A DNA stretch of 36,723 nt from CAZPEV01 sp964585635 (GCA_964585635.1 CAZPEV010000008.1:1-36723), one strand, 5' to 3'. Positions 24,053 through 32,595 are shown, numbered from the stretch's first letter. Numbers and translations: made by a program. The notes: generated from the sequence alone by a model not told the origin.

Positions 24053-24719
24053 TGTCGTAATGCAGATTCGTGAAAGCCGATTCTGAGGGGAAGGTATTTC
24101 TCCTGGAAGGGGACGTCAAGATAGTTTCGAGGCTTCCGAGTCCAAAGGTTCGGCTACCTGCCCATGGGTGAGGGCTTGGGCAGAGGTGGACTCGTCGCAG
24201 GCGGGGCGTGCGTAAAAGCCAAATCGAACCCGACTTTTGCGCGCGTACGAAGATCACCGGATGGACGCTATTCATATGCCATACAATCAGATATGGCGGT
24301 CGAGGTCGGAGGAAATTGGGTTCGTTTTGTCATTTTCGGGGGGCCCCATGTTTTTGGCTTTCCCTCCCCTTCCCCCGCTGGCGAGGGGATGTGATTTGCG
24401 CCAAGAGATTTGGTTTATAAGCATACATAGATGTTCCTCTCCATGGGGTCACCCCCAATAATGCAGGCGAAGTAGCGAACGACATCGATGTTGTAGTGAA
24501 GTGGTCGGATGCGCCCGCCGCCAACCGATTCAATTTGCGGGTCTATAGGCCCGGCCACCCGCCATAATAGCTTATCATTATTGGGCTTGCGTATATCCCG
24601 CCAGCAGGGCCGGGCATCTCGGGCTGACTAGAAACCCTCATTCCCAGGAGAATTACTTGACAAGCAGGTTGGGAAATATGACATTTGTTCCGGGTACGTA
24701 CGCGTAAGAGAGGCCGAAT
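24053..24719. other. gene-free, repeat-bearing stretch
   Basis: 667 bp without a supported gene. 24255-24530 is a third locus of repeat family 1 (minus orientation). 24588-24650 is a diverged copy of repeat family 2 (GCAGGGCCGGGCATCTCGGG, then GACTAGAAACCCTC). TTGACA at 24657-24662 could be a -35 box for the protease gene. Small open frames here look non-coding. Confidence 0.65.
24255..24530 (-). repeat. dispersed repeat family 1, third locus
   Basis: On the minus strand it has, in order, CTACAACATCGATGT, a CCCCTCGCC..GGGG hairpin region, and the core GACAAAACGAACCCAATTT (24331-24313). The same order of modules is found at 11505-11745 and, inverted, at 14751-15300. Confidence 0.6.
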
Positions 24720-25691
24720 ATGTCGCTTACTGGAATATATCAAGACATCAAATTTTCGATAGTTGCCTTCTGCCCAAAATATCCACACGATCCAAGGTAT
24801 GCTGAAGGGGCGAGACTTCCAGATATACTAGGTACCGGGTTCATATTCGATTCATGCGGATTAATATTGACGAACCAGCACGTCGTCAATGCATTCAAGG
24901 AGTTACCAAGACCGACAGGGTCGACAGTATTAGATTCAGTGTACGCAATTATGTTTGATCAGCGAGGCCGTGAGATCCGCATTGCGGAATTGGAGATAGT
25001 GTCAGCGACGGAAATTACATCACATCTGCCCAGCGACAAGTATTTTGAGCGGCGCGCCCCTGATATTGCTCTGGTAGGTGTAAATGTGAAGGATTTGCCA
25101 TCGTGCAGAATCCGCACTGAGCCCGGCGGGATCACTGAAGGTTTAGATGTCGCGACGGCGGGATTCCCAATGGGGCGCCGGGGATTGGTGGATCCGGCTG
25201 ATGGATTGATCCAACAGCTATCGCCGGTTCTGCAACGCGGCATTATTGGTGCTGTTCAGCCGTTCGCACACGATCGACCATTAAGCTTCACGATAAATAT
25301 ATTACTTCAGAATGGTGCCAGCGGATCACCTGTCTTCAGCATAGATACAGGCGAAGTACTAGGCGTTGCCTTCCAGCGCAGGTTTGAACCGACAAATGGC
25401 GCAATCCTCGATGAGGAAGGGCACGAAGTACTAACTGCCGATGGCAAGAAAATGAGAACCGTCGTCGGAATGCCAACGAATTATTCGTTCGTTGTGCCAA
25501 CATATCGAATAGCTGGGGAACTTCCAAAGCTGAGGGATGATTTTCTTGAAAAGTCTGGCGACCAGCAGATTTCTTTCAAAGACTACTATAATGGCCGATC
25601 TAGGGTGGATATGACGACGGGGGAAGTAATAAAGAATATTCAATCAATCGGGCCCAACCATTATATCGTGAAACGGTCTGACATTGAATAA
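24720..25691 (+). CDS. trypsin-like serine protease without signal peptide
   Basis: 323 aa. Chymotrypsin-fold (S1, HtrA-like) peptidase. The triad is visible: His54 in ILTNQHVVN, Asp115 in RRAPDIALVG, Ser201 in NGASGSPVFS. The first barrel begins GTGFIFDSCGLIL. There is no signal peptide, transmembrane helix or PDZ domain; the C-terminal 80 residues (VVPTYRIAGELPKLRDDFLE, then SFKDYYNGRSRVDM) are of unknown fold. It would act in the cytosol. Base composition is more AT-rich than the housekeeping genes, and it sits between repeat copies, consistent with acquired DNA. GAGAGG lies 7 bp before the ATG. No neighbour suggests a substrate; cytosolic trypsin-like proteases occur as effectors in some defence systems, but nothing here proves that. 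Confidence 0.85.
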   Translation: MSLTGIYQDIKFSIVAFCPKYPHDPRYAEGARLPDILGTGFIFDSCGLILTNQHVVNAFKELPRPTGSTVLDSVYAIMFDQRGREIRIAELEIVSATEITSHLPSDKYFERRAPDIALVGVNVKDLPSCRIRTEPGGITEGLDVATAGFPMGRRGLVDPADGLIQQLSPVLQRGIIGAVQPFAHDRPLSFTINILLQNGASGSPVFSIDTGEVLGVAFQRRFEPTNGAILDEEGHEVLTADGKKMRTVVGMPTNYSFVVPTYRIAGELPKLRDDFLEKSGDQQISFKDYYNGRSRVDMTTGEVIKNIQSIGPNHYIVKRSDIE

Positions 25692-25725
25692 CTGGTAACC
25701 CACAACTTGCTGCAGGTTACCTATT

Positions 25726-25810
25726 GCATTCCACAAATCCCAAGCCGGAGGGCCGGGGTGCCCCGGCCTAAAGAAAAGGCCCTAGCCCCGGAGGAGACGG
25801 GGTACCCGGT
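25726..25810 (+). repeat. dispersed repeat family 2, copy a
   Basis: Begins GCATTCCACAAATCCC and contains GGAGGGCCGGGGTGCCCCGG. Matches copies at 26595-26719 and 26801-26919 over its length but lacks their 3' hairpin part. Confidence 0.75.
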
Positions 25811-25850
25811 TTTTCACAAGATAATTTACGCTACCCTAAATATTATCACC

Positions 25851-25878
25851 TTGACAACAAAGGAATTCGCAGTATATT
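25851..25878 (+). promoter_or_regulatory. sigma70-type promoter
   Basis: TTGACA (25851-25856), 16-bp spacer, TATATT (25873-25878), 35 bp before the GTG start at 25913. Best consensus promoter in the window. Confidence 0.65.
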
Positions 25879-25912
25879 ATTTAATACTACTATTGGTTGA
25901 TTAGGAGGAATT

Positions 25913-26506
25913 GTGCAGGGCGTAAGATATACCTTGAGCATTGCTTTTATTTTTCTCATATCCGGTTCCATTTTATGGGCAGTTCCCCGAAAATTGACTT
26001 GGGAAGACTTATCCACATTAAAAGATGGGAAAATACCCAAAAACGCTATGAAAGAGATATACCCATTTAGTCTTTTCGGCCCGGATAATCCCTATGATTT
26101 AAAGATATATTCGCCTCGAGGTCAGGCAGCATCTTTTGCAAATAAAGCCGAAGAAGATTTCGTGAAACTAGATTCTTTGAACTATAACCCCGATAAATTC
26201 AATAAATATGTCAAAATATATGTCAACAATCACCGCGCAAAGACGTTGGGGAGACCTGGAGACATTCGACAAATCACTCGATGCGTTCTGGGAATAGGAG
26301 AAAGCCACTATGATGCAGATAGTACAGTATTTGTCAAGACGAGAATTCAAAACAGCACCGGTGCTGATTTTACAAATACAGATGGCGTATTTTATTTTCG
26401 CATAGATTTATTCTCCGATGATAGTGATATTACTATATATATATATGATGATGCAGGCAGAACCAAATTTAATTTCAAAAAGAAAGACATTAACAATTTG
26501 GAATAA
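25913..26506 (+). CDS. small exported protein, unknown function
   Basis: 197 aa from a GTG start with AGGAGG 4 bp upstream. Signal peptide MQGVRYTLSIAFIFLISGSI...WA. The mature protein is AT-rich in coding sequence and has no family I recognise; the first half is helix-prone and charged (EDLSTLKDGKIPKNAMKEI), the second half shows beta strands with Asp-rich turns (RIDLFSDDSDITIYIYDDAG), as in calcium-binding beta domains. It stands alone between family 2 repeat copies with its own strong promoter, and its base composition differs from neighbouring housekeeping genes, which suggests an accessory gene. Confidence 0.75.
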   Translation: MQGVRYTLSIAFIFLISGSILWAVPRKLTWEDLSTLKDGKIPKNAMKEIYPFSLFGPDNPYDLKIYSPRGQAASFANKAEEDFVKLDSLNYNPDKFNKYVKIYVNNHRAKTLGRPGDIRQITRCVLGIGESHYDADSTVFVKTRIQNSTGADFTNTDGVFYFRIDLFSDDSDITIYIYDDAGRTKFNFKKKDINNLE

Positions 26507-26926
26507 GTGTTTTCGAAATTCCTCGACAGACAATTGCCGGGTGCACGCCTTTTCCAGTCCGAATTTTCCATAAACCGTGTGGCATACCCGAATTGCGTTC
26601 CACAAATCCCGGCCCGGAGGGCCGGGGCACCCCGGTTTGACGAGAAACCCCCGTCCCCGGTGGAGATGGGGCAATGTCGTGGCGGAAGTCTGCGACTTCC
26701 ACCCTACTCCCTACTCCTTCCAGCCGGTACGGCGTAATGACATGGAGGTTCCACCCGTCGCCTACGACCCTGGGTGCAGTACACAATTTGCATATGAGAC
26801 GCACAAATCACGGCCCGGAGGGCCGGGGCACCCCGGCTTGACGAGAATCTCCCGTTTCCGGTGTAGATGGGGCCATGTCGTGGCGGAAGTCTGCGACTTC
26901 CACCCTACTCCCTACTCCTACTTTTG
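26507..26926 (+). repeat. gene-free stretch made of composite repeats (families 2 and 3)
   Basis: Copy b of family 2 (26595-26719), a family 3 element (26739-26781) and copy c of family 2 (26801-26919) stand in tandem. Each family 2 copy holds three hairpins: CGGCCC-GGA-GGGCCG, GGGG-CA-CCCC, and GGAAGTC-TGC-GACTTCC, and ends in CACCCTACTCCCTACTCC. Copies b and c are nearly identical over 110 bp. Confidence 0.8.
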
Positions 26927-26960
26927 AAATAAAAAGGGGCAGGTCAATGCGAGCTGCCCC
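26927..26960 (-). terminator. terminator of the propeller/sorting-domain gene
   Basis: On the minus strand GGGGCAG (26960-26954) pairs with CTGCCCC (26942-26936), followed by TTTTTATTT. It lies 25 bp past the stop of the gene ending at 26985. Confidence 0.8.
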
Positions 26961-26984
26961 CAAAGAACACTTTCTCTGGCGCGG

Positions 26985-28457
26985 CTATTTCAGCAATAGC
27001 ATCTTCCTGGCTTGAAGATCACCATCGGTTGACATGCGATACAAATAGACACCGGTTGGGGTCGGCCGGCCGGCGTCGTCGAACCCATCCCATATGACTT
27101 GATACGCTCCCGCCGATTTCGTTTCGTCGACCAGCGTCCGCACCATCTGACCGAGGATATTGAATACCTCTATTTTCACCTGCGCGCGACGGTCGAGGGT
27201 GTACTCTATGGTCGTGCTGGGGTTGAAGGGATTGGGATAATTGGCGCCGAGGCTGAAGGCGGTCGGCCGCGGTGATTCGGCATCATCCGCATCGGAGAGG
27301 TTGTCCGGCGCCAGTTTCACGATATAGAAATCATCATCACCGGCGCCGTAGGAATCGGTCCTCCCCGCGATGATATACCCACCATCCATCGTTTGCCTGA
27401 TGCAATACGACCGTTCGTATTGATCCCCGCCGATAGTTTTGGTCCAGAGGGTGTCGCCATTGGCGTCGGTGCGGATCATATAGAAGTCGGTCGGATCCAC
27501 GCCGGAGTTGCGGTACATCTCCCCGGTCATGACAAAACCGCCGTCGGCCGTTTGATCGAGGCCATATCCCAAATCCGACGAGGCATTCCGGTATCTTTTG
27601 GTCCAGAGCGTGTCGCCCTGGGAGTCGAGACGCAGGAGCCAGAAATCCTCGTGCTCGGGGGGACTAAAGTCCCGATCACCAAAGGCCATGTAGCCGCCTT
27701 CGGCTAACTCCAGTATCGACCATCCGTCGCCGGAGCCACCGTAGCCTTTAGTCCAGGTGATGTTGCCGTGCTTGTCGATTTTGACGATATAGACGGCGCC
27801 GGCGGTGCCGATGGCGATGGCCCCGCTGTCGGAAGTGGCGACAACCCGATGTAAATGCTGAGTCCCGTATTTATCCTCCAGGACATGATTCAACTTGTTT
27901 CCGAGGGAATCGGTCCTGACGATATTGACTCCCCAGTCATACCCCCCCTGGATTACGGATGAATAATAGGAATCGCCGACCATGATGAAACCGCCGTCGA
28001 GTGTCTGGCATACATCGAAGCCATAGTCGGTCGTGGTGTCGTAATCATAATCCTGGTCCCACAAAAAATTGCCCAGGCTATCCAGCTTCATCAGATAGAA
28101 ATTGGCGCCTTCGGCGCCGAACTGCCCGGTGCCGTACCCGGCGACGATCAAGCCGCCGTCGCTGGTCTCCTTGACGCTATAGGCGACGTCGTCGCATTCC
28201 TCCACTCCATAGGTTTTGCTCCACGCCGTACTCCCGTTTTGATGGAGCTTGACGATATAGATATCCCGGTCGCCATGGGTTGTCGAGCCGGTATACCCCG
28301 AGACAACATATCCGCTGTCCGAGGTTTCCTCGACATACCAGGGCCATTCGTAACTCGCGCCGCCGAACGTGCGGGTCCAGAGCGTGTCCGGGGCGCCGGC
28401 CCAGAGCGGGCTTAACCCGGCGGTTAAGAGGATAACGGCAATAACAATAGAACGCAT
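26985..28457 (-). CDS. secreted propeller protein with C-terminal sorting domain
   Basis: 490 aa. AAGGAG sits 7 bp before the ATG at 28457 (another ATG is one codon upstream). Signal peptide MRSIVIAVILLTAGLSPLWA. About seven repeats of the form G(Y/G)GL(D)xTxDGGFxxxGxxxxxxxGxxDxYxxKxDxxGxxxWxxxxG make up residues 25-385, as in beta-propeller proteins of this group. The last 85 residues are the FlgD-like/type A sorting domain: NYPNPFNPSTTIEYTL, VFNILGQMVRTL, GVYLYRMSTDG and the C-terminal MLLLK. In Bacteroidota such ends direct proteins through type IX secretion; in Zixibacteria-like genomes the exporter is not shown. Function unknown, surface or extracellular. Confidence 0.88.
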   Translation of the reverse strand: MRSIVIAVILLTAGLSPLWAGAPDTLWTRTFGGASYEWPWYVEETSDSGYVVSGYTGSTTHGDRDIYIVKLHQNGSTAWSKTYGVEECDDVAYSVKETSDGGLIVAGYGTGQFGAEGANFYLMKLDSLGNFLWDQDYDYDTTTDYGFDVCQTLDGGFIMVGDSYYSSVIQGGYDWGVNIVRTDSLGNKLNHVLEDKYGTQHLHRVVATSDSGAIAIGTAGAVYIVKIDKHGNITWTKGYGGSGDGWSILELAEGGYMAFGDRDFSPPEHEDFWLLRLDSQGDTLWTKRYRNASSDLGYGLDQTADGGFVMTGEMYRNSGVDPTDFYMIRTDANGDTLWTKTIGGDQYERSYCIRQTMDGGYIIAGRTDSYGAGDDDFYIVKLAPDNLSDADDAESPRPTAFSLGANYPNPFNPSTTIEYTLDRRAQVKIEVFNILGQMVRTLVDETKSAGAYQVIWDGFDDAGRPTPTGVYLYRMSTDGDLQARKMLLLK

Positions 28458-28722
28458 CATCACACTCCTTCGGGAACACGCATCCCGGTCAATCGTGTCA
28501 TGTCAGGTATAAAACATATTTTCATAAAGAGGGCCGTCCTGCCCGGCCTATCTGAGACTGACTACTTGAAATTATGCAATCCACCGGATTTTGTCAAGCC
28601 CGGTTATGGATGGGTAGCGCAGGCGATTTTGGGTGAAGGGGGGATATATGGCGACGGGCGACCTATAGCTTACGGTGTGGCGCCTATTGCATTCCAAAAA
28701 GACATGGATATTCATCCTTCGC
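28458..28722. other. short gene-free stretch before the propeller gene
   Basis: Holds the leader of the minus-strand propeller gene and, at 28685-28742, a family 3 repeat element (TTGCATTCCA, then GACATGGATATTCATCC and TCGCCTACG..CTGGGTG). No reading frame of its own. Confidence 0.5.
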
Positions 28723-28742
28723 CTACGGCTCTGGGTGAGGCA
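28701..28742. repeat. dispersed repeat family 3
   Basis: GACATGGA, then TCGCCTACG and CTGGGTG match the element at 26739-26781 with the same spacing. CATCC..GGGTG can form a short hairpin. It overlaps the last codons and the stop of the gene ending at 28723. Confidence 0.6.
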
Positions 28743-29406
28743 CCTGTTCCTTTGGTTGGCGCAATACGGCAAGGACTTCGGATATCCGATCGACAATAAG
28801 AGTCCCCTGCATGGCAATGTTTTCAATAGCTAAATCCATATTATTGCAAATGTGCTTGTGATTAGCTTCCGAAAGGCTTCCATCGAATGTCTTTTGATAG
28901 AAGAACCAATGCTGCTCGATGATTTGATTGACTAATTCTGAACTTTGAAGAATTTCCAGGAGCCGAGTCTGTATCCTAATCGGACAAAGAGAAAGGCGAT
29001 TAATTTGGGCTTTAAGAAAAGGCATGCCATAGCACCGCAAACTTAGCGATTGGAGGTCATCGGTCATGCTGGCTTTGTATTTCGCCCTCTCCAATATTTT
29101 ATCTGAGTCCACTTTGGCCAACTTCTCCAAGTGTTCGGTCAGTTGGCTATTTTTATCCGGGCCATTATAAGACGCGGCAATAGGTTGTATCCAGGATATA
29201 AGCTCTTGCGAAATATCCCCGGCTTTAAATCGTATTCTGCACACCGATATGGCCATTTTGTAACGGTATTGTTCCAGTTCAAGGTAGGTTGCTTCCAAAA
29301 GTTCGCGTACTTGTTTCCGGTTGCGGATTCTATCAATAATGAGGTTTTGCGCAATGCCGAGCATCCAACCGAAAAATATGCTTATGAAAGTTAATATTAT
29401 CTGCAT
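28723..29406 (-). CDS. protein with N-terminal membrane helix, unknown function
   Basis: 227 aa. I recognise no family. Residues 3-22 form one hydrophobic helix (IILTFISIFFGWMLGIAQNL) followed by basic residues (DRIRNRKQVRE), so it is probably an inner-membrane anchor with the helical, charged remainder in the cytosol. Similar N-terminally anchored helical proteins of unknown role are often scattered as accessory genes. Base composition is AT-rich. The last seven codons (QVPHPEP) and the TAG stop lie inside a family 3 repeat, so the natural C-terminus may have been replaced. AGGAAT stands upstream of the ATG. Confidence 0.75.
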   Translation of the reverse strand: MQIILTFISIFFGWMLGIAQNLIIDRIRNRKQVRELLEATYLELEQYRYKMAISVCRIRFKAGDISQELISWIQPIAASYNGPDKNSQLTEHLEKLAKVDSDKILERAKYKASMTDDLQSLSLRCYGMPFLKAQINRLSLCPIRIQTRLLEILQSSELVNQIIEQHWFFYQKTFDGSLSEANHKHICNNMDLAIENIAMQGTLIVDRISEVLAVLRQPKEQVPHPEP

Positions 29407-29549
29407 ATCATATTCCTATTCCTCGATTATCGGTAGCCCGTAGTCTGTTGGCCAGGAGGCCTTCGCTCCCAACTATTCTTTTATTCTACTCATCAGTCCT
29501 CCGCGGCGTGGGCTCCCGCATTCATTCGAATATATTTGTATGCATTCCC

Positions 29550-30557
29550 TTATATATGAAACTCCACGATATCCCCGTCCTCCAGCACAAATGTCTTGTG
29601 CACCCGCTGGCCGGGGAATTTGCCCTCCCCCCAAATCTTGGCGAATTGCAACTTGTAGGCGAAATCCTTGTGCAGATGCAGCGCCGCCGCCTCCACCGTC
29701 GCGCCCGGCTTCAGAATAATCGGGTCCTTGAAATCGGCCTCGTGTCCTATCTGCTTGGTAAACACGCGAATGATATTCAAGCCGGCAAAGACCGCCTTGC
29801 GGAACGCCTCCAGCGAGGCGTCATCAAGAATCGAGGTGCATACGACCGGGAAATCGGGACAGCGTGCTTTGAGGCGGGCCAGCCGCACCTCCCAGCCATC
29901 CTCGTACATCTTGTGCGCCACCAGCAGCGTCTTCTTGAACGCCAGCCCGACGTTTTCAAGCGCCTCGGGGTCATGCGGCTTGTTGGTCAGTATCACCCGC
30001 CGCTCTTTGAGCTTGTCAATCACGTACTGCACCTGGCCGTCGCAGTCGTCCTCATCCAGGCCTGCCACCAGGCAAACCAAGTCGGCGTTGCGGATGATCC
30101 CCAGCAGGTAGGTTTCGAACTGCTCCGGGGAGATCGGCGGGGTGTCGATCAACTGGATTCTGATCGTCTCGTACGGCATCATTCCGGGCATGACCTCGCG
30201 GGTGCTGTAGGGAAAATCGGCGACCAGCGGTTTGGCATGAGTGAGGGCATCGACAATCGACGATTTGCCGGTATTAGGAGGGCCGATTAACACGATCTGG
30301 CCGGCCCCCTCCCGCTCGACATGGTCGGCTTGCTCGGTCCGGGCCGGGCCGGCGCCTTTCTTGGCGCCGCCGCCGGCGAGGTCTTTTTTGAGCTGGGAGA
30401 TTTTGGCCTTCATCTCGGCCTGGAGCTTATCGGTCCCCTTGTGCTTGGGCATGATCGACAGCAGTTCCTGGGCCATCCGCAGTTTTTCGGCGGTGTCCTT
30501 TTCGGCGCGAAACTGCCGTTCCAGCTCGTAATATTGCGGCGGTAAATTGGCCGGCAT
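29550..30557 (-). CDS. DRG/Obg-type GTPase with TGS domain
   Basis: 335 aa from the ATG at 30557, preceded by GGGAGGAG. N-terminal coiled-coil region MPANLPPQYYELERQFRAEK and IMPKHKGTDKLQ is the same as in the DRG-like bacterial/archaeal GTPases. Then the G domain: G1 GPPNTGKS (92-99), switch-region DFPYSTREVMPG, G3 DTPP, G4 region TNKPHD (191-196), G5-like CTSI. The C-terminal TGS domain (about 260-335) ends TFVLEDGDIVEFHI. Members associate with ribosomes or tRNA; the exact role in bacteria is unknown. The NKxD motif reads NKPHD, one residue longer than usual. Divergent from rpmB. Confidence 0.9.
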   Translation of the reverse strand: MPANLPPQYYELERQFRAEKDTAEKLRMAQELLSIMPKHKGTDKLQAEMKAKISQLKKDLAGGGAKKGAGPARTEQADHVEREGAGQIVLIGPPNTGKSSIVDALTHAKPLVADFPYSTREVMPGMMPYETIRIQLIDTPPISPEQFETYLLGIIRNADLVCLVAGLDEDDCDGQVQYVIDKLKERRVILTNKPHDPEALENVGLAFKKTLLVAHKMYEDGWEVRLARLKARCPDFPVVCTSILDDASLEAFRKAVFAGLNIIRVFTKQIGHEADFKDPIILKPGATVEAAALHLHKDFAYKLQFAKIWGEGKFPGQRVHKTFVLEDGDIVEFHI

Positions 30558-30706
30558 TGCGTACGCTCCTCCCGATGGCGTGATAATAGGCAAAAACAGA
30601 GGCGCGGTCAATGGGGGATCGCAGATGAGGCCGGAAGGGGCCAAAAGCCGCCCATTTTGGGGCTTGCCGAGCCACCTTTTTTTGAATAATCGGGCCAAAA
30701 TAGCGC

Positions 30707-30734
30707 TTGACAATCGCGGCGGATGGTTTAACTT
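30707..30734 (+). promoter_or_regulatory. candidate promoter of rpmB
   Basis: TTGACA (30707-30712), 16-bp spacer, TAACTT (30729-30734), 34 bp before the ATG. The -35 is perfect and the -10 weak. Confidence 0.4.
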
Positions 30735-30767
30735 GTGCATCTTGATATAAGAAAGGCGTTGAGATCA

Positions 30768-30983
30768 ATGGCTAAAGTCTGTGAAATATGCGGAAAGATA
30801 CCCTCGACCGGTAATACGGTGTCGCACGCTCAGAACCGCAGCAAACGGCGCTGGAATCCGAACTTGCAGAGAGTTCATGCCCGGGTCGACGGCACACCCA
30901 AGCGGATACGGGTCTGCACCTCCTGCATTAAGGCAGGCAAAGTGATGAAGCTCGCCCGCAGAACAGGCAAAGCCTCGCGATAA
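30768..30983 (+). CDS. rpmB: 50S ribosomal protein L28
   Basis: 71 aa. Starts MAKVCEICGKIPSTGNTVSH and contains NRSKRRWNPNLQ, the normal L28 pattern. It is the zinc-binding form with CEIC near the N-terminus and CTSC near the C-terminus. AAAGG stands 11-12 bp upstream of the ATG. Its own promoter and terminator make it monocistronic, divergent from the GTPase gene. Confidence 0.96.
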   Translation: MAKVCEICGKIPSTGNTVSHAQNRSKRRWNPNLQRVHARVDGTPKRIRVCTSCIKAGKVMKLARRTGKASR

Positions 30984-31007
30984 AAGCACCAACCCCCTGT
31001 CATTGAA

Positions 31008-31038
31008 CCGCCGCCCCGATATTCGGGACGGCGGTTTT
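31008..31038 (+). terminator. terminator of rpmB
   Basis: CCGCCG-C-CCCGA pairs with TCGGG-A-CGGCGG (one mismatch, loop TAT), followed by TTTT, 24 bp after the rpmB stop. Confidence 0.85.
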
Positions 31039-31079
31039 CCTTTATTGGCTGCTCACGTTTTTCCGCGCCCTGGCGGCGA

Positions 31080-32471
31080 TTATTTGAGCAAAATCATTGA
31101 GCGGGCTTGCGAGGTCTGACCGGCGGTCAGGCGATAGAAATAGACGCCGCCGGAAAGCGGGTGGCCGGAGTCATCGCAGCCATCCCATGATATATGGCTC
31201 AGACCGGCGGGAAGCGTGGCCGAAACCAGCGTCCTAATCCGGCGGCCAAGCAGATCGAACAACTCCAGCGAGACATATTCCGCGCGGGGCAGACACAGCG
31301 GTATGACGGTGGTCGGGTTGAAGGGATTGGGATAATTGCGGCCCAGCGAAACCTGGGACGGGAGCATCGTCTGGCCATCGTCGGCGTCCAGCACGACCAT
31401 ATCGACTTTTTCCCAATAGGAGCCGGCATAGTTGCCATGGTAAAGGCCGTCCTCGGTGCCGATCCAGATGCTGGAGTCGGCGGTCATGGCGACGGTGTAG
31501 ACATCGGTGCCGGGGGCCAATATGCCGGTGGTGACGTTGACGAAGGCGGCGGTGTCGCCATGGGTGCGCCAGAGGCCGGAATTGCAGGCGACGAAGATAT
31601 CACTGTCGTGAAAGAGGAAATTCCAGGCCTGCTGGCCGGACAGGACGATTCGCCAGGTGCGGCCGGTGTCGGCGCTGATCGAGACGCCGTTCTTCTCCAC
31701 CCCCTGAAAGGTGGTCCAGGTGGCCGCCCAAACCTCGTCGACGCCGGCGGCGCGACGAGGAGAAACGGCGACGACCTTGTTTCCGGATATGTCGGTCGCG
31801 CCGCCGGCGTGCCTGATCTGCCGCCAGGTGGCGCCGTTGTCAATTGATAGATTGAGGCCGTCCTGCGAACCGGTCCAGATGATTGAGTCCTCCGCCGCAA
31901 CGGCAAAGAGACGCTGGTTGAGTCGTTCCGCCGGATTATAGTAGGTCGTGCTGTCGGGAACGACCTGTTGCCAAGTCAGACCGCCATCGTCCGAACGCTG
32001 CAGCGACCGCCACCAGTTGGCGGTCCAGAGCGTGGCGCCGTCGACCGCGATATCATAGGTGATATTGCCCGGGTCAAGGCGGAAAAGAACGGCTATGTAT
32101 TCCCAGGCCACGCCTTGGGGAGGGCTTTTGAACAGGCCGCCATTGACAAAAACAGTCTTGCCGACAAGGGTGGTGTCGTAGTAAGTGGCCACCCAGACGG
32201 CGGTGTCGGTCAGGGCAATGGCGGAAGTCATCCCCTTGCCGAAGCCGTTGGTGGTATCGTACACGGCCCAGGTCAGGCCGCCGTTCTGTGACACATACAA
32301 CCGTCCCGCGCCGCCGGCGAAGATGGCATCACCCGAGGCGGCCACGTCGAAGATGGCCTCGGCGTTGGACGGATCGAGGCGGGCACCGGCCAGGTTGCCC
32401 GATAGGGCGGCCATGATTAGCAGGATGCTGATCGTTAATCGCGACCTTATGTTCATATTACCCAGACGCAT
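31080..32471 (-). CDS. secreted propeller protein with C-terminal sorting domain
   Basis: 463 aa from ATG 32471 (GGGG upstream); a later in-frame ATG at 32456 is possible and also opens the signal peptide (MNIRSRLTISILLIMAALSG). Residues 35-370 carry repeats of the sortilin/photosystem-assembly-like propeller type: LYVSQNGGLTWAVYD, LQRSDDGGLTWQQV, LSIDNGATWRQIR, SISADTGRTWRIV, each with the Asp-box pattern S-x-D-x-G-x-T-W. The C-terminal sorting domain has NYPNPFNPTT, ELFDLLGRRIRTL, GGVYFYRL and ends MILLK, like the gene at 26985-28457. Likely surface or extracellular. Lies downstream of rng but separated by a terminator, so it is probably its own unit. Confidence 0.88.
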   Translation of the reverse strand: MRLGNMNIRSRLTISILLIMAALSGNLAGARLDPSNAEAIFDVAASGDAIFAGGAGRLYVSQNGGLTWAVYDTTNGFGKGMTSAIALTDTAVWVATYYDTTLVGKTVFVNGGLFKSPPQGVAWEYIAVLFRLDPGNITYDIAVDGATLWTANWWRSLQRSDDGGLTWQQVVPDSTTYYNPAERLNQRLFAVAAEDSIIWTGSQDGLNLSIDNGATWRQIRHAGGATDISGNKVVAVSPRRAAGVDEVWAATWTTFQGVEKNGVSISADTGRTWRIVLSGQQAWNFLFHDSDIFVACNSGLWRTHGDTAAFVNVTTGILAPGTDVYTVAMTADSSIWIGTEDGLYHGNYAGSYWEKVDMVVLDADDGQTMLPSQVSLGRNYPNPFNPTTVIPLCLPRAEYVSLELFDLLGRRIRTLVSATLPAGLSHISWDGCDDSGHPLSGGVYFYRLTAGQTSQARSMILLK

Positions 32472-32595
32472 AGACCCCAACTTTGTTTTATGACGGTTTC
32501 CCTTATGATCTTGGCCGGAGACAATATAATGGATCAAGGAGCGGCGGTCGAGCATTGAAATCGGCTGCTCTCCCCGACCGATCCCGCCAACGCAA

